Source: Nocardia higoensis NBRC 100133 | Lineage (GTDB): Bacteria > Actinomycetota > Actinomycetes > Mycobacteriales > Mycobacteriaceae | Direction of reading: 5' to 3' | DNA: 64,000 nt | NCBI RefSeq assembly: GCF_000308595.1 | Contig: NZ_BAGA01000073.1 | Location: forward strand, 57,915-121,914 | Shown: piece by piece, positions 44,075-52,221 of the stretch | Layout: every line of letters starts with the position of its first letter | Numbering within the stretch: position 1 is the first letter of the stretch | Translations under genes and position numbers: made by a program | The notes under the pieces: generated by a model | Seen by the model: the letters and a program-made list of their open reading frames with translations, nothing else | Database searches by the model: none | What the model was told of the DNA's origin: nothing

Positions 44075-44107
44075 GTCCGCGCGGGCCGCAACGGTTTCGG
44101 TGGCGGT

Positions 44108-44127
44108 GGACCGCTGCCGGGCGGTCC
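44108..44127. terminator. Hairpin between convergent genes
   Basis: GGACCGC and GCGGTCC are inverted seven-base arms around six bases, between the ends of the methyltransferase and the following membrane protein. Possibly a bidirectional terminator. Confidence 0.4.
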
Positions 44128-44134
44128 GGTGAGT

Positions 44135-44587
44135 TCAGCGCAGGACTCCCCGCGACTTCATCCCGCGGCAGTAGACGACGAGTCCTGTCGTCAGCAGTAG
44201 CACGCCGATGTCGAACACGGCCGGTTGCGGGCCGAGGGTATGCCAGCGGTCGCCGAATCCGAAGGTGAGGACGGCGAGGATCAGCAGCCCGAGCAGTCCG
44301 GTGGCGGCGGCCGGAACGGATCGTCGGCTGCGGGCGAGCAGCAGGATCGCGGCGAGGAGGGTGCTCCAGATGCCGATGGTCCAGAAGACGGCCGGTGCGA
44401 GTGGGTAGTCGGTGAAGTACCGGATCTGCGCGCTGTCGTAGTTCTGCGCACGGAAGTAGGTGGCGTTCTCGCTGAGCGCCATGGCGTGGTCGTAGGCGCC
44501 GACGCCGTAGAAGAAGACGGAGGCGCCGCCGACGACCCAGAGGTGCCAGGGGGTCGCGCGTGGCGTATCGGGCGTTGTTCCGGCCAT
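44135..44587 (-). CDS. Four-helix membrane protein of unknown function
   Basis: A 150-residue protein with helices at WHLWVVGGASVFFYGVGAYD, VFWTIGIWSTLLAAILLLAR, AATGLLGLLILAVLTFGFG and VFDIGVLLLTTGLVVYCRG. Its conserved-looking YDHAMALSENATYF is extracytoplasmic or cytoplasmic loop sequence. GGAGG lies 11 bases before the ATG at 44587; a start nine residues longer (44614) has no such site. No family recognised with confidence. Confidence 0.6.
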   Translation of the reverse strand: MAGTTPDTPRATPWHLWVVGGASVFFYGVGAYDHAMALSENATYFRAQNYDSAQIRYFTDYPLAPAVFWTIGIWSTLLAAILLLARSRRSVPAAATGLLGLLILAVLTFGFGDRWHTLGPQPAVFDIGVLLLTTGLVVYCRGMKSRGVLR

Positions 44588-44710
44588 TTTCGCGCTGCCC
44601 TCCGATCGCTTCATCGCGCGATGGGTTGATGAGGCCCGTGTTCGGGTTCGCCGAGTGATCAGTGTGCCGCGTGGTGTCGTGTCGAGGGTTCCGGCGCGCC
44701 CACGGGAAGA

Positions 44711-44845
44711 TCACGAACCGGCGGCGCGGCGTGCGATGTCGGCCGGGGCGGCGGCGATGACGGCGTCGAGCGCGGCCATGGATTCCTCGAGGTCGGTGAT
44801 GGCGCGAGCGATGCGGGTGCGCTCCCGGAGGAGCGTCAGCGCCAT
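44711..44845 (-). pseudogene. Possible C-terminal remnant of a regulator
   Basis: A 44-codon frame reading MALTLLRERTRIARAITDLE, then ESMAALDAVIAAAPADIARR and a stop. The helical ending is like the C-terminal dimerisation helix of MerR-type regulators. Upstream in the same frame two stop codons interrupt it, and another frame reads VMIEDARAQCRKRRESLVHV. No DNA-binding domain is present. Tentative. The remaining 44588-45070 has nothing else recognised. Confidence 0.3.
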
Positions 44846-45070
44846 GAACGTGAACAAGGGATTCGCGACGCTTGCGGCATTGTGCGCGGGCGTCTTCGAT
44901 CATCACCACCGTATGCCACGGGGGAGTAGAGAACACGCCGCGTAGGTGAGGACGGCTGGTCACTCTCCACCCACCGCGGCACAGTGTTTGCAGGTCGGGT
45001 CTGCAACACATGCCGTGTACGCGCCAACGTCAACCTGTCGGAGGTTTCCGATACATCCCCGGTCGGGAGA

Positions 45071-45335
45071 ATCGGCAATGGGCGTGTGTCGACCACCGAC
45101 CAGAACCCCGACGGGCAACGCGACGCGCTCACCGCGGCCGGCGTTCCTCGACAAGCTCGCCGCGCGACCGGAGTTGGACAGGCACTACTGGTCGCGACCC
45201 GGCCCGGCGACCAACTGGTGGTCACCGAACTCGACCGTCCGGGTCGCACTCTCGGGCATCTGATCGACCTCGCCGCCGATCTCGCCGAACGACAGGTGGA
45301 TCCGGTGGTGCTCGATCAGGGCAGTTCAACTGAAA
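45071..45335 (+). pseudogene. Tn3-type resolvase remnant with frame changes
   Basis: The translation begins GNGRVSTTDQNPDGQRDALT (active-site region of Tn3-family resolvases, with the conserved Arg and Ser), switches frame over FLDKLAARPELDR, and returns to read ALLVATRPGDQLVVTELDRP, then GRTLGHLIDLAADLAERQVD and VVLDQG. Small deletions explain the frame changes. The C-terminal DNA-binding domain is missing. It is dead mobile DNA and marks an insertion site in the accessory region. Confidence 0.7.
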
Positions 45336-45480
45336 TCTCCTTCTCCAGCGGGGCAGGTCGGGTGCGACCACCAACTGGATCGGCTCAACTCACGTGCGAC
45401 CAGAGCAGTTCTGGTGCGACCGGACACACGTGACGTAGTTGGACGTCGGTACCACCGAGCACAGTTTTCGACACCCGTTC

Positions 45481-45524
45481 CGTCACTTTACGTTGCGTGT
45501 GCACACGCAAACGGAAGCGTGACG
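45481..45524. repeat. Nested palindromes
   Basis: The centre TTGCGTGTGCACACGCAA (45493-45510) is a perfect 18-bp palindrome. It is enclosed by a second pair of arms CGTCAC (45481-45486) and GTGACG (45519-45524). Such layering resembles an operator or a recombination or transfer site. It lies between the resolvase remnant and the 41-bp inverted repeat. Confidence 0.6.
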
Positions 45525-45573
45525 ATATTGGCGGGTGCACCACCGGAACGCAGGGGCTCGCCGGAGCGCTCGG

Positions 45574-45614
45574 AGTCTGACCTCCGATAAGGTTCACTTA
45601 TCGGAGGTCAGACT
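45574..45614. repeat. 41-bp perfect inverted repeat, lox-like layout
   Basis: Arms AGTCTGACCTCCGATAAG and CTTATCGGAGGTCAGACT are 18-base perfect inverted repeats around the asymmetric centre GTTCA. Inverted arms around a short asymmetric core are the architecture of loxP, FRT and dif. A Cre-like recombinase gene lies about 4 kb away at 40326-41531. It could also be a terminator-like hairpin, an operator or two abutting insertion-sequence ends. No other copy was found in the window. Confidence 0.7.
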
Positions 45615-45662
45615 TGACGGAGTCGTCGGACGACATCGAGCGATATGTTCCGTCGTAATACG

Positions 45663-45690
45663 TTGGATTCAACGAAAACAACGCTACGAT
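45663..45690 (+). promoter_or_regulatory. Promoter TTGGAT-16-TACGAT before the coiled-coil gene
   Basis: TTGGAT (45663-45668) and TACGAT (45685-45690) are separated by 16 bases. TACGAT ends six bases before the GTG at 45697. The message would start at or next to the start codon and be leaderless. No Shine-Dalgarno sequence is present. Confidence 0.6.
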
Positions 45691-45696
45691 TCTCCG

Positions 45697-46824
45697 GTGT
45701 CCAGCGTGTGCAACTACCCCGGCTGTCATCGACCCATCACCCGCGGCGGGGGCCCGGGCCGGCCCTCGGAATACTGCGATCACCCCGACCACACCCGCTG
45801 GCGGGCCTGGCGTGAGCGGCAGAGGCTGCAGCAGGGAGCTGATCAGCCCCCCGGCGCAAACGTCACTGTGACGCAACAAGGCCCGGTGACGGCCGCGCGG
45901 TTGCGTGCCGATGAACTGCTCACCCAATTCCGGAATCTGGCCGAGCAGCTGAACACCACCCTCGGCTCGGCGGTGGCCGAACTGTCCACGCTCGCCGATC
46001 CCTCGGTGGCTGAGGCGCAGGTCCAGGCCGTGCAGGCCGATGCGGCCCGACGGATCGCCGAGGCGGAGATGGCGGCGGCGGCGGCCGAGCAGGCGCGCAG
46101 AGAAGCCGATGAGGAAAGGCGCGGGGCCATGGAGGCCGCCGACGATGCCGCGGCGGCGGCCGAGCGCGCCGAAGGGCTCATCGCGGAGGCGAATTCGGCG
46201 CGGGAGGAGGCACTGCGGGAAGTCGAACAGGTCGTGGCGCGGACCTCCGATGAGATCTTCGCCGTCCGCAGCGAGACCGAGGAGCAGATCAGGGCGGCGC
46301 GGCAGGAGGCGGAGCGGGAGATCGAGCGGATCAGGCAACAGGCCGAGGAGGACATCCGGGGCGCGCGGGCGAAAGCGACCACCGAGATCGAACAGGCGCG
46401 TCGCGAAGCCGCCCAGCAGATCACCGCCGCGGCGTCCGAACGGGACCTGGCGGTGCAACGCGCTGCCGACGCCGATCGTAGTGTCACCCGCACCGAGCAG
46501 ATCGCCGCCGAACGTCAGCAACTGCTCGAGGAGACCCGCACCGAACTCTCCCGCCTCCGAGGCGAACTCGATCGGGCACGCGGCGAGCTGGATCGAGTCC
46601 GTGCCGAAGCCGACCACGCTCGCCGTGCGGCCGAGGCGGCTCTGGCAGCCCAGCGCAGCGAGGCCGCGGAAACGCTGGAGCGGGCGCGCGCCGATGCGGC
46701 ACAGCGGATCACCGCGCTCGACGATGCCCGCGCGCAGACGCTCGCTCGCGCCGAGCGTGCCGAGCGTCAGCTGGACGATCTTCTGACACAGCGACGGCCG
46801 GTGAGTGCGACCGAACCGACGTAG
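45697..46824 (+). CDS. Zinc-finger/long coiled-coil protein (KfrA-like)
   Basis: A 375-residue protein. The N terminus has a CxxxxC...CxxxxH pattern (Cys5, Cys10, Cys27, His32) in VCNYPGCHRPITRG and SEYCDHPDHTRWRAWRERQR, a probable zinc-binding DNA-contact element. Residues 80-370 are a continuous coiled coil rich in Ala, Glu, Arg and Gln (REEALREVEQVVARTSDEIF, EIERIRQQAEEDIRGARAKA). This domain order is like plasmid partition or KfrA-type DNA-binding proteins, although no direct relation is proved. It starts at GTG 45697, six bases behind a TACGAT box. It sits close to a lox-like repeat and resolvase debris. Confidence 0.7.
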   Translation: MSSVCNYPGCHRPITRGGGPGRPSEYCDHPDHTRWRAWRERQRLQQGADQPPGANVTVTQQGPVTAARLRADELLTQFRNLAEQLNTTLGSAVAELSTLADPSVAEAQVQAVQADAARRIAEAEMAAAAAEQARREADEERRGAMEAADDAAAAAERAEGLIAEANSAREEALREVEQVVARTSDEIFAVRSETEEQIRAARQEAEREIERIRQQAEEDIRGARAKATTEIEQARREAAQQITAAASERDLAVQRAADADRSVTRTEQIAAERQQLLEETRTELSRLRGELDRARGELDRVRAEADHARRAAEAALAAQRSEAAETLERARADAAQRITALDDARAQTLARAERAERQLDDLLTQRRPVSATEPT

Positions 46825-46930
46825 ATGAGTTCGCACCGGCGTCGGCCGGTCGGCGCGAACCGGCGCGCAGTGGCGAGGGGTCCGCAGAACCGGCCCGTGA
46901 CCCGGATGGGTGGCGGTCGGCCGATGGGGA

Positions 46931-47500
46931 TCAGTCGGTGCGCAGTCGTGCGTGCAGATGCATGTCGTGGCGGCCGTCGTGGTGACGCCCCGCGCCGCGC
47001 AGGGTGCCTTCGAGTGGGAAACCGCATTTGGCGGCGACGCGGCAGGACGGTTGGTTGAGCACCGAGTGGGTGAGTTCGATGCGTTCGAAACCGATGTCGT
47101 GGAAGGCCCACCGGATGAGCAGGTGCGCGGCGCGGGGTGCGACGGCTCGGCCGCGCCAGGCGGGCATCGTCCAGTAGGCCAGTTCGGTGACGCCTTCGGC
47201 GAGGTCGGTGCGGCGCAGTCCGATCCGGCCCGCCAGCTCGCCGCCGCAGGTGATGGCCCACTGACCGTGGCCGGTGGACCACGCCGAACGCCAGCGGGGC
47301 AGCCACTGCCGTACGTGGTCGATCGATTCCGCGGTGCGCACATGCCAGCGGCGGATCGCGCTGTCCTGGAACGCCTCGAAGACCGCGGACGCGTCGGTGT
47401 CGGCCCACGGTCGCAGTTGGAAGCCGTCGGTGTCGGTCAGTATCGGTTGCGGGGCAGTGAAGGCGGCAGGGTCGATCACCGGCGGCATCAACTCGGGCAT
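46931..47500 (-). CDS. GNAT-family acetyltransferase (RimJ/L-like)
   Basis: A 189-residue N-acetyltransferase. LTDTDGFQLRPWADTDASAV begins the domain, VTELAYWTMPAWRGRAVAPR contains the acetyl-CoA-binding region with the RGRA loop, and FERIELTHSVLNQPSCRVAA then GFPLEGTLR are typical of RimJ-like enzymes acting on an N-terminal alpha-amine or a small amine. The start at 47500 is chosen from homology; an upstream ATG at 47602 would add 34 proline-rich residues. Target unknown. Confidence 0.85.
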   Translation of the reverse strand: MPELMPPVIDPAAFTAPQPILTDTDGFQLRPWADTDASAVFEAFQDSAIRRWHVRTAESIDHVRQWLPRWRSAWSTGHGQWAITCGGELAGRIGLRRTDLAEGVTELAYWTMPAWRGRAVAPRAAHLLIRWAFHDIGFERIELTHSVLNQPSCRVAAKCGFPLEGTLRGAGRHHDGRHDMHLHARLRTD

Positions 47501-47636
47501 CGGTTCATTGTCCGCCGGTCGGGATGCCGGCACAGCGGAGTCGGGGAAGTCCTGTGGCCGGAAGGTGTTGTGGCGAGACGGGACAGGCGACGTGCCGGGC
47601 ATCGCGAAGGTGCCACGTTCGCCGCACGCACGCTTA

Positions 47637-47642
47637 TATCAT
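47637..47642 (+). promoter_or_regulatory. -10 box TATCAT, putative leaderless promoter
   Basis: TATCAT ends six bases before the ATG at 47649 and no Shine-Dalgarno sequence is present. The layout matches 10453-10465 and 45685-45697. Confidence 0.5.
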
Positions 47643-47648
47643 GGTGTT

Positions 47649-48244
47649 ATGCCCGACAACTATGGTGGAAGGCAGGTCGCGTCGCAGGTCCGCGGTGGGC
47701 GGGAAGCGATGCTGGTGCTCGGTGCCGCGTCGGTGGTGCTGGGCGTGGTCGTGGCGCTGTGGCCGGACAAGTCGATGCCGATGCTCGAGCTCGTTGTCGG
47801 TGGTTATCTGGCGTTGAGCGCGGGTGTGCAGGCGGTGCTGGCGTGGGCGCGCGGTTCGGGTGGGCGCTGCGGGGGTTGCTGCTGATCAGTGCCGCGTTGA
47901 CGGTCGTGCTCGCGGTGTTGTGTGTACAGGGCGGTAATTCGGTGCCGATGCTGTCGATGTGGCTGGGCACCGGCCTCGCACTGCGGGGAGTGACCCAGGC
48001 GACGGTGTCGGTGTGGGACGACCAGCTGGCCGATCCGGTGCGTCACGAACTGTCGGGGCTGTTGACGCTGGTGGTGGGTATCGTGCTGCTGCTCGTGCCG
48101 CTGGAGTCGACGGCGGCGTTCGGCTGGGCGACCGGGGCGGGGTGGGTCGTGCTCGGCGCGGTGGAATTCGCGCTCGCCGGGGTCGGGCGTGGCGAGACGC
48201 GGACGGCGTGGTCTCGGCGCGGGTCGATGAATCCGATCGCGTAG
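47649..48244 (+). pseudogene. Frameshifted HdeD-like (DUF308) membrane protein
   Basis: A six-helix acid-resistance-type membrane protein split into two frames. The first runs from the ATG at 47649 (AMLVLGAASVVLGVVVALWP, ELVVGGYLALSAGVQAVLAW) to a stop at 47885. The second frame continues the protein from about 47855 (GWALRGLLLISAALTVVLAV, LTLVVGIVLLLVPLE, GAGWVVLGAVEFALAGVG) to 48244. The break is in a GC-rich run at about 47845-47870. It is a mutation, a sequencing error or, less likely, programmed frameshifting. Confidence 0.75.
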
Positions 48245-48256
48245 TCCCGGTCGCGG

Positions 48257-49753
48257 TCAGTAGGCTCCTTCGCCCTTGGCGACCGTGTGCAGGGTGCGGG
48301 TGATGATCGACAGATCCAGTGCCATCGACCAGTTCTCGACGTAGGAGATGTCGAGTTCCACCGACTCCTCGGGGGAGAGGTTGGAGCGGCCGCTGACCTG
48401 CCACAGGCCGGTGATGCCGGGGCGTACCAGTAGGCGGCGGCGCATCACGCCGTCGTAGGAGTGCACCTCGCGGCGCACCTGCGGGCGTGGGCCGACGACA
48501 CTCATCTCGCGGCGCAGCACGTTGAAGAACTGGGGCAGCTCGTCGAGGCTGTACTTGCGCAGGAACCGGCCGATGGGGGTGACGCGCGGGTCGTTCTTCA
48601 GTTTGAAGAACAGCGGATTGCCGCCGTTGGCGCTGATCAGCTGATCGGCCTTGCGGTCGGCGTGGGCGTACATGCTGCGGAACTTGATCATCCGGAAGGG
48701 CTTGCCGTCCATGCCGATCCGCTCGGAGAGATAGAACACCGGGCCGTGGCTGGTGCATTTGACGGCGATGGCGATGGTCAGCAGCAGCGGGGAGACCAGC
48801 AGCACGACCAGCGCGGAGAAGCAGATGTCGAAGACGGCTTTGCTCAGTGACAGCGCGCGGTCGTATTGGGGGCGTTCGATGTGCAGCACGGGCATGCCGC
48901 CGAGCAGTTGGGCGGACATGCGGGTGCCGGAGATGTCCATGACGCCGGGGGCGACGATGAGCTCGACACCGAAGGAATCGAGATCCCAGGCCAGGCGGCG
49001 GATGTCGCGTGGGCCGAGCCGGTCGGTGGCCATGACCACGACGGTGTCGGCTTCGGTGCGGCGGGCCGCGCGCAGCACCGAGCGGTCGTCGCCTGCGACG
49101 GGGATCTCGCGGCCGGCGACGGAGAGGGTGACCGATTCGGCGGGGTCGGCGCCGGTGGAGGTGCACACGCCGACCACGTCGTAGCCGTAGTGGGGGTGGC
49201 GGGCCAGGGTGGTGGCGATCGCGGTGGCGGCGTCGACGCCGCCGACGACCAGGACCGATCGGCGGTAGCGGCCGAGGGCGCGGTGGCGGGTGGTGTGCCC
49301 GCGCCACAGGGCACGGGTCACCGCCAGGCCGATGAGGCCGAGCGGCATGGACACGATCACGTAGTCGCGGACCTGGTCGAAGTCGGTGACGACGGCGGTG
49401 ATGGCGGTGACGCCGAAAGCGCGCAGTGTCGCGCCGGCGAGCCTGCGGTATTCCTCGACGAGGCCGGTGTGGTGGGAGCGAGAGTCGTTCCACCCCAACC
49501 CGATCGACCATGCCAGGATGATTGCGACGGAGAGCGCGGTGGCGGCGACGGTGCGTTCGGGAGCCCAGCTGAGCAAATTTCCGGCATCGGTGCCGACGGT
49601 GACCAGTTGAGCGAGCAACACCGCGGCGGTGACGACGAGGGTGTCGGTGGCGACGAGGCGGCGTAGATAGATGGCGCGCCAGCGGTCACGCTCGCCGGGA
49701 CGGGAGAAATGCAGATCTACGGCACCGCTGGTGCCGGTGAGATCGAGGACCAT
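48257..49753 (-). CDS. Polyprenyl-phosphate sugar-1-phosphate transferase (WbaP/CpsE type)
   Basis: A 498-residue membrane enzyme that starts a glycan by moving a sugar-1-phosphate to undecaprenyl phosphate. Four N-terminal helices (residues 30-140) are followed by a CoA-binding-like Rossmann domain ([20 protein letters not shown]). Residues 300-498 form the bacterial sugar transferase domain: [40 protein letters not shown] and [15 protein letters not shown], then [15 protein letters not shown] and [20 protein letters not shown]. It faces away from the large rightward operon and shares the regulatory region 49754-50197. Confidence 0.93.
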   Translation of the reverse strand: MVLDLTGTSGAVDLHFSRPGERDRWRAIYLRRLVATDTLVVTAAVLLAQLVTVGTDAGNLLSWAPERTVAATALSVAIILAWSIGLGWNDSRSHHTGLVEEYRRLAGATLRAFGVTAITAVVTDFDQVRDYVIVSMPLGLIGLAVTRALWRGHTTRHRALGRYRRSVLVVGGVDAATAIATTLARHPHYGYDVVGVCTSTGADPAESVTLSVAGREIPVAGDDRSVLRAARRTEADTVVVMATDRLGPRDIRRLAWDLDSFGVELIVAPGVMDISGTRMSAQLLGGMPVLHIERPQYDRALSLSKAVFDICFSALVVLLVSPLLLTIAIAVKCTSHGPVFYLSERIGMDGKPFRMIKFRSMYAHADRKADQLISANGGNPLFFKLKNDPRVTPIGRFLRKYSLDELPQFFNVLRREMSVVGPRPQVRREVHSYDGVMRRRLLVRPGITGLWQVSGRSNLSPEESVELDISYVENWSMALDLSIITRTLHTVAKGEGAY

Positions 49754-50197
49754 CGAGAGAAATACCTAGCTTGAACCTTGAACCGTCGTATTCCGCCCCT
49801 GGTGAATAGGGGGACGGAATGCCTGCCTGTGACAGCACGTCCGGCGACGCCATGCGTAGACGATTCGAAGCCGGGCCGATCTGTTGCGAAAGTATTGCCA
49901 CATAAGCACGTTGGGCACAAGTGCTGGGATGCAGATCACAGTGTGGCGGGATCGCCGCAGGGTACGCGCGTACGTGAGTTACGGCTCAGAGCGGACTCGA
50001 CGGTGTGATTCAGAGTCCGCCCATGGGGACGAATCGATAGCTATCGGTGTGCTGAGTTCGGATCGGGACGAGCGTCGTCCGAACGAAGGACTCGCGAATT
50101 CGGCGTTCGGGTGCTAGCTTTCCGGGGTCGGCAGAGAAGTCGCTTCTCGGGCTGCGGGGCGCCGCCGGCGATTAAGGTTTTGTTCGAGTGGAGCCCG
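49754..50197. promoter_or_regulatory. Dyad-rich divergent regulatory region of the polysaccharide locus
   Basis: About 440 bases between the initiating transferase and the operon. It carries ATTCCGCCCCT opposite AGGGGGACGGAAT (49790-49820, imperfect hairpin), GTACGCGCGTAC (49962-49973), GCGGACTC with GAGTCCGC (49991-50020), and CGATAGCTATCG (50035-50046). Several may bind regulators. No gene was recognised in it. Confidence 0.45.
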
Positions 50198-51442
50198 GTG
50201 TTGCGTTGTCGTCTGTGTGACTCTTCTCGGTTGAGCAGTGTGCTCGACCTGGGAGCCACACCCCCGTGTGAGAAATTCCTGTCCGCCGAGGAGCTGGACC
50301 GGCCCGAACCCACCTATCCGCTGCATCTGCGGGTGTGTGAGGACTGCCTGCTGGCGCAGATCCCGGCATTGATCACCCCGGAAGAGACCTTCACCGAATA
50401 CGCCTATTTCTCCTCCTATTCCGATTCCTGGGTGCGCCATGCCGGCGAGTTCGTCGCGGGCGCGATCGCGCGGCTCGGGCTCGGTGGCGACTCGTTCGTG
50501 GTCGAGGTGGCCAGCAACGACGGGTATCTGCTGCGTCATGTGGTCGATGCGGGCGTGCCCTGCCTCGGCATCGAGCCGTCGGTGAACGTGGGCGCGGCCG
50601 CGCGCGCGGCAGGCGTGCCGACCCTGACACGGTTCCTGGATCCGGAACTGGCCGCGCAGGTGCGGGCCGAGCGCGGGCCCGCGGACCTGGTGGTGGCCAA
50701 CAATGTGTACGCCCACATCCCGGACCTGCTCGGGTTCACCCGCGCGCTGGCCACGCTGGTGGCGGCCGACGGATGGATCTCGATCGAGGTGCATCACGCG
50801 CTGAATCTGGTGCGGTACGGACAATTCGACACCATTTATCATGAGCATTTTCAGTATTACACGCTCGATTCGGCGCAGCGCGCGCTGGCCACCGCCGGGC
50901 TGGCCGTCGCCGACGTCGAGGAACTGAGCACCCACGGTGGGTCGTTGCGGATCTGGGCCCGCCCGCGCGCGGTCGCCGAGCCGACCGCGCGGGTGGGGCA
51001 GGTGCTCGCCGCCGAAGCCGCCGCCGGCCTGCACACCGTCGCGGGCTGGGACGCGCTGCGCACCCGCGCGCAGGCGGTGCGCCAGGATCTGCTGCGGTTC
51101 CTGCTCGAGCAGCGGGCGGCGGGCAAGCGGGTCGTCGGCTACGGCGCGCCGGGCAAGGGCAATACGCTGCTCAACTACTGCGGGATCCGGCCGGATCTGC
51201 TCGAGTACACCGTGGATCGCAACCCCTACAAGCACGGCCGGTTCACCCCGGGCACCCGGATACCGATCCACGCTCCCGAACGTATCGACGCCGACCGCCC
51301 GGATGTGGTGGTGGTGTTGCCGTGGAACCTGGAGGCGGAACTGACCGCCCAACTGGCCCACATCGGTGCATGGGGCGGGCGGCTGGTGTTCCCGATGCCC
51401 ACGGTGCGGGTCGTCGAACCGGTGGAGGTCGGTGCGCGGTGA
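50198..51442 (+). CDS. Sugar C-methyltransferase, class I SAM type
   Basis: A 414-residue three-part C-methyltransferase like those for branched deoxysugars (TylC3/NovU type). The N-terminal zinc ribbon is CRLCDSSRLSSVLDLGATPP with a second CEDC pair. The SAM motif is FVVEVASNDGYLLRHVVDAG. The catalytic base region is TIYHEHFQYYTLDSA, as in sugar 3-C-methyltransferases. The C-terminal domain shows VVGYGAPGKGNTLLNYCG. The GTG at 50198 has GGAG four bases before it; the frame is open upstream without similarity. The stop overlaps the next start as GTGA. Confidence 0.88.
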   Translation: MLRCRLCDSSRLSSVLDLGATPPCEKFLSAEELDRPEPTYPLHLRVCEDCLLAQIPALITPEETFTEYAYFSSYSDSWVRHAGEFVAGAIARLGLGGDSFVVEVASNDGYLLRHVVDAGVPCLGIEPSVNVGAAARAAGVPTLTRFLDPELAAQVRAERGPADLVVANNVYAHIPDLLGFTRALATLVAADGWISIEVHHALNLVRYGQFDTIYHEHFQYYTLDSAQRALATAGLAVADVEELSTHGGSLRIWARPRAVAEPTARVGQVLAAEAAAGLHTVAGWDALRTRAQAVRQDLLRFLLEQRAAGKRVVGYGAPGKGNTLLNYCGIRPDLLEYTVDRNPYKHGRFTPGTRIPIHAPERIDADRPDVVVVLPWNLEAELTAQLAHIGAWGGRLVFPMPTVRVVEPVEVGAR

Positions 51443-52221
51443 AGGTCGTACTCTTCTGCGGCGGGTACGGCATGCGCATGCGATCCGGCGACGGCGACGG
51501 CGTACCCAAGCCGATGCAACTGGTCGGCCCGCGCCCGCTGATCTGGCATGTGATGCGCTACTACGCGCACTTCGGGCATACCGAGTTCATCCTGTGCCTG
51601 GGCTACGGCGCCCACCACATCAAGGATTTCTTCCTCGACTACCAGGAGACGATGTCCAACGACTTCGTCATCCGCGGCGGCAAGGTGGAATTGCTCGGTT
51701 CCGATATCGCGGACTGGACCATCACCTTCGTCGACACCGGCGTGGAATCGGCGATCGGGGAGCGGTTGCGCCGGGTGCGCCCGCACCTCGACGGTGACGA
51801 GATGTTCCTGGCGAACTACTCCGACGTGCTCACCGACGCGCCGCTGGACGTCATGATCGAGAAGTTCCGGGCCTCCGGGGCGGCGGCGTCGATGATGATC
51901 GTGCCACCGCAGTCGTCGTTCCACTGTGTGGATGTGCTGCCGAGCGGGGAGATCAAAAACATCACCCCGGTCGCGCAGCTGCCGATCTGGGAGAACGGCG
52001 GGTTCTTCGTCCTCACCCAGGAGATCTTCGACCATCTTCCCGAGAACGGGGACCTGGTCGAGGACGCCTGCGGGGCGCTGGCCGCCCAGGGCAGGTTGTT
52101 CGGCTACCAGCACTTCGGGTTCTGGAAACCGGCCGACACGTTCAAGGAACGCGCCGAGCTCGACGCGGGCTACGTGCGGGGCGAGCGGCCGTGGATGGTG
52201 TGGGAGCGTCCGGCGCGGTGA
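51439..52221 (+). CDS. Sugar-1-phosphate nucleotidyltransferase (RfbF-like)
   Basis: A 260-residue protein resembling glucose-1-phosphate cytidylyltransferase. KVVLFCGGYGMRMRSGDGDG and VPKPMQLVGPRPLIWHVMRY hold the nucleotide- and substrate-binding parts; the usual GxGTR loop is GYGMRMR. ANYSDVLTDAPLDVMIEKF is the middle acidic segment. It would make NDP-sugar for the modified hexose. GTGA overlap with the upstream methyltransferase. CTP versus another nucleotide cannot be decided. Confidence 0.85.
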   Translation: MKVVLFCGGYGMRMRSGDGDGVPKPMQLVGPRPLIWHVMRYYAHFGHTEFILCLGYGAHHIKDFFLDYQETMSNDFVIRGGKVELLGSDIADWTITFVDTGVESAIGERLRRVRPHLDGDEMFLANYSDVLTDAPLDVMIEKFRASGAAASMMIVPPQSSFHCVDVLPSGEIKNITPVAQLPIWENGGFFVLTQEIFDHLPENGDLVEDACGALAAQGRLFGYQHFGFWKPADTFKERAELDAGYVRGERPWMVWERPAR

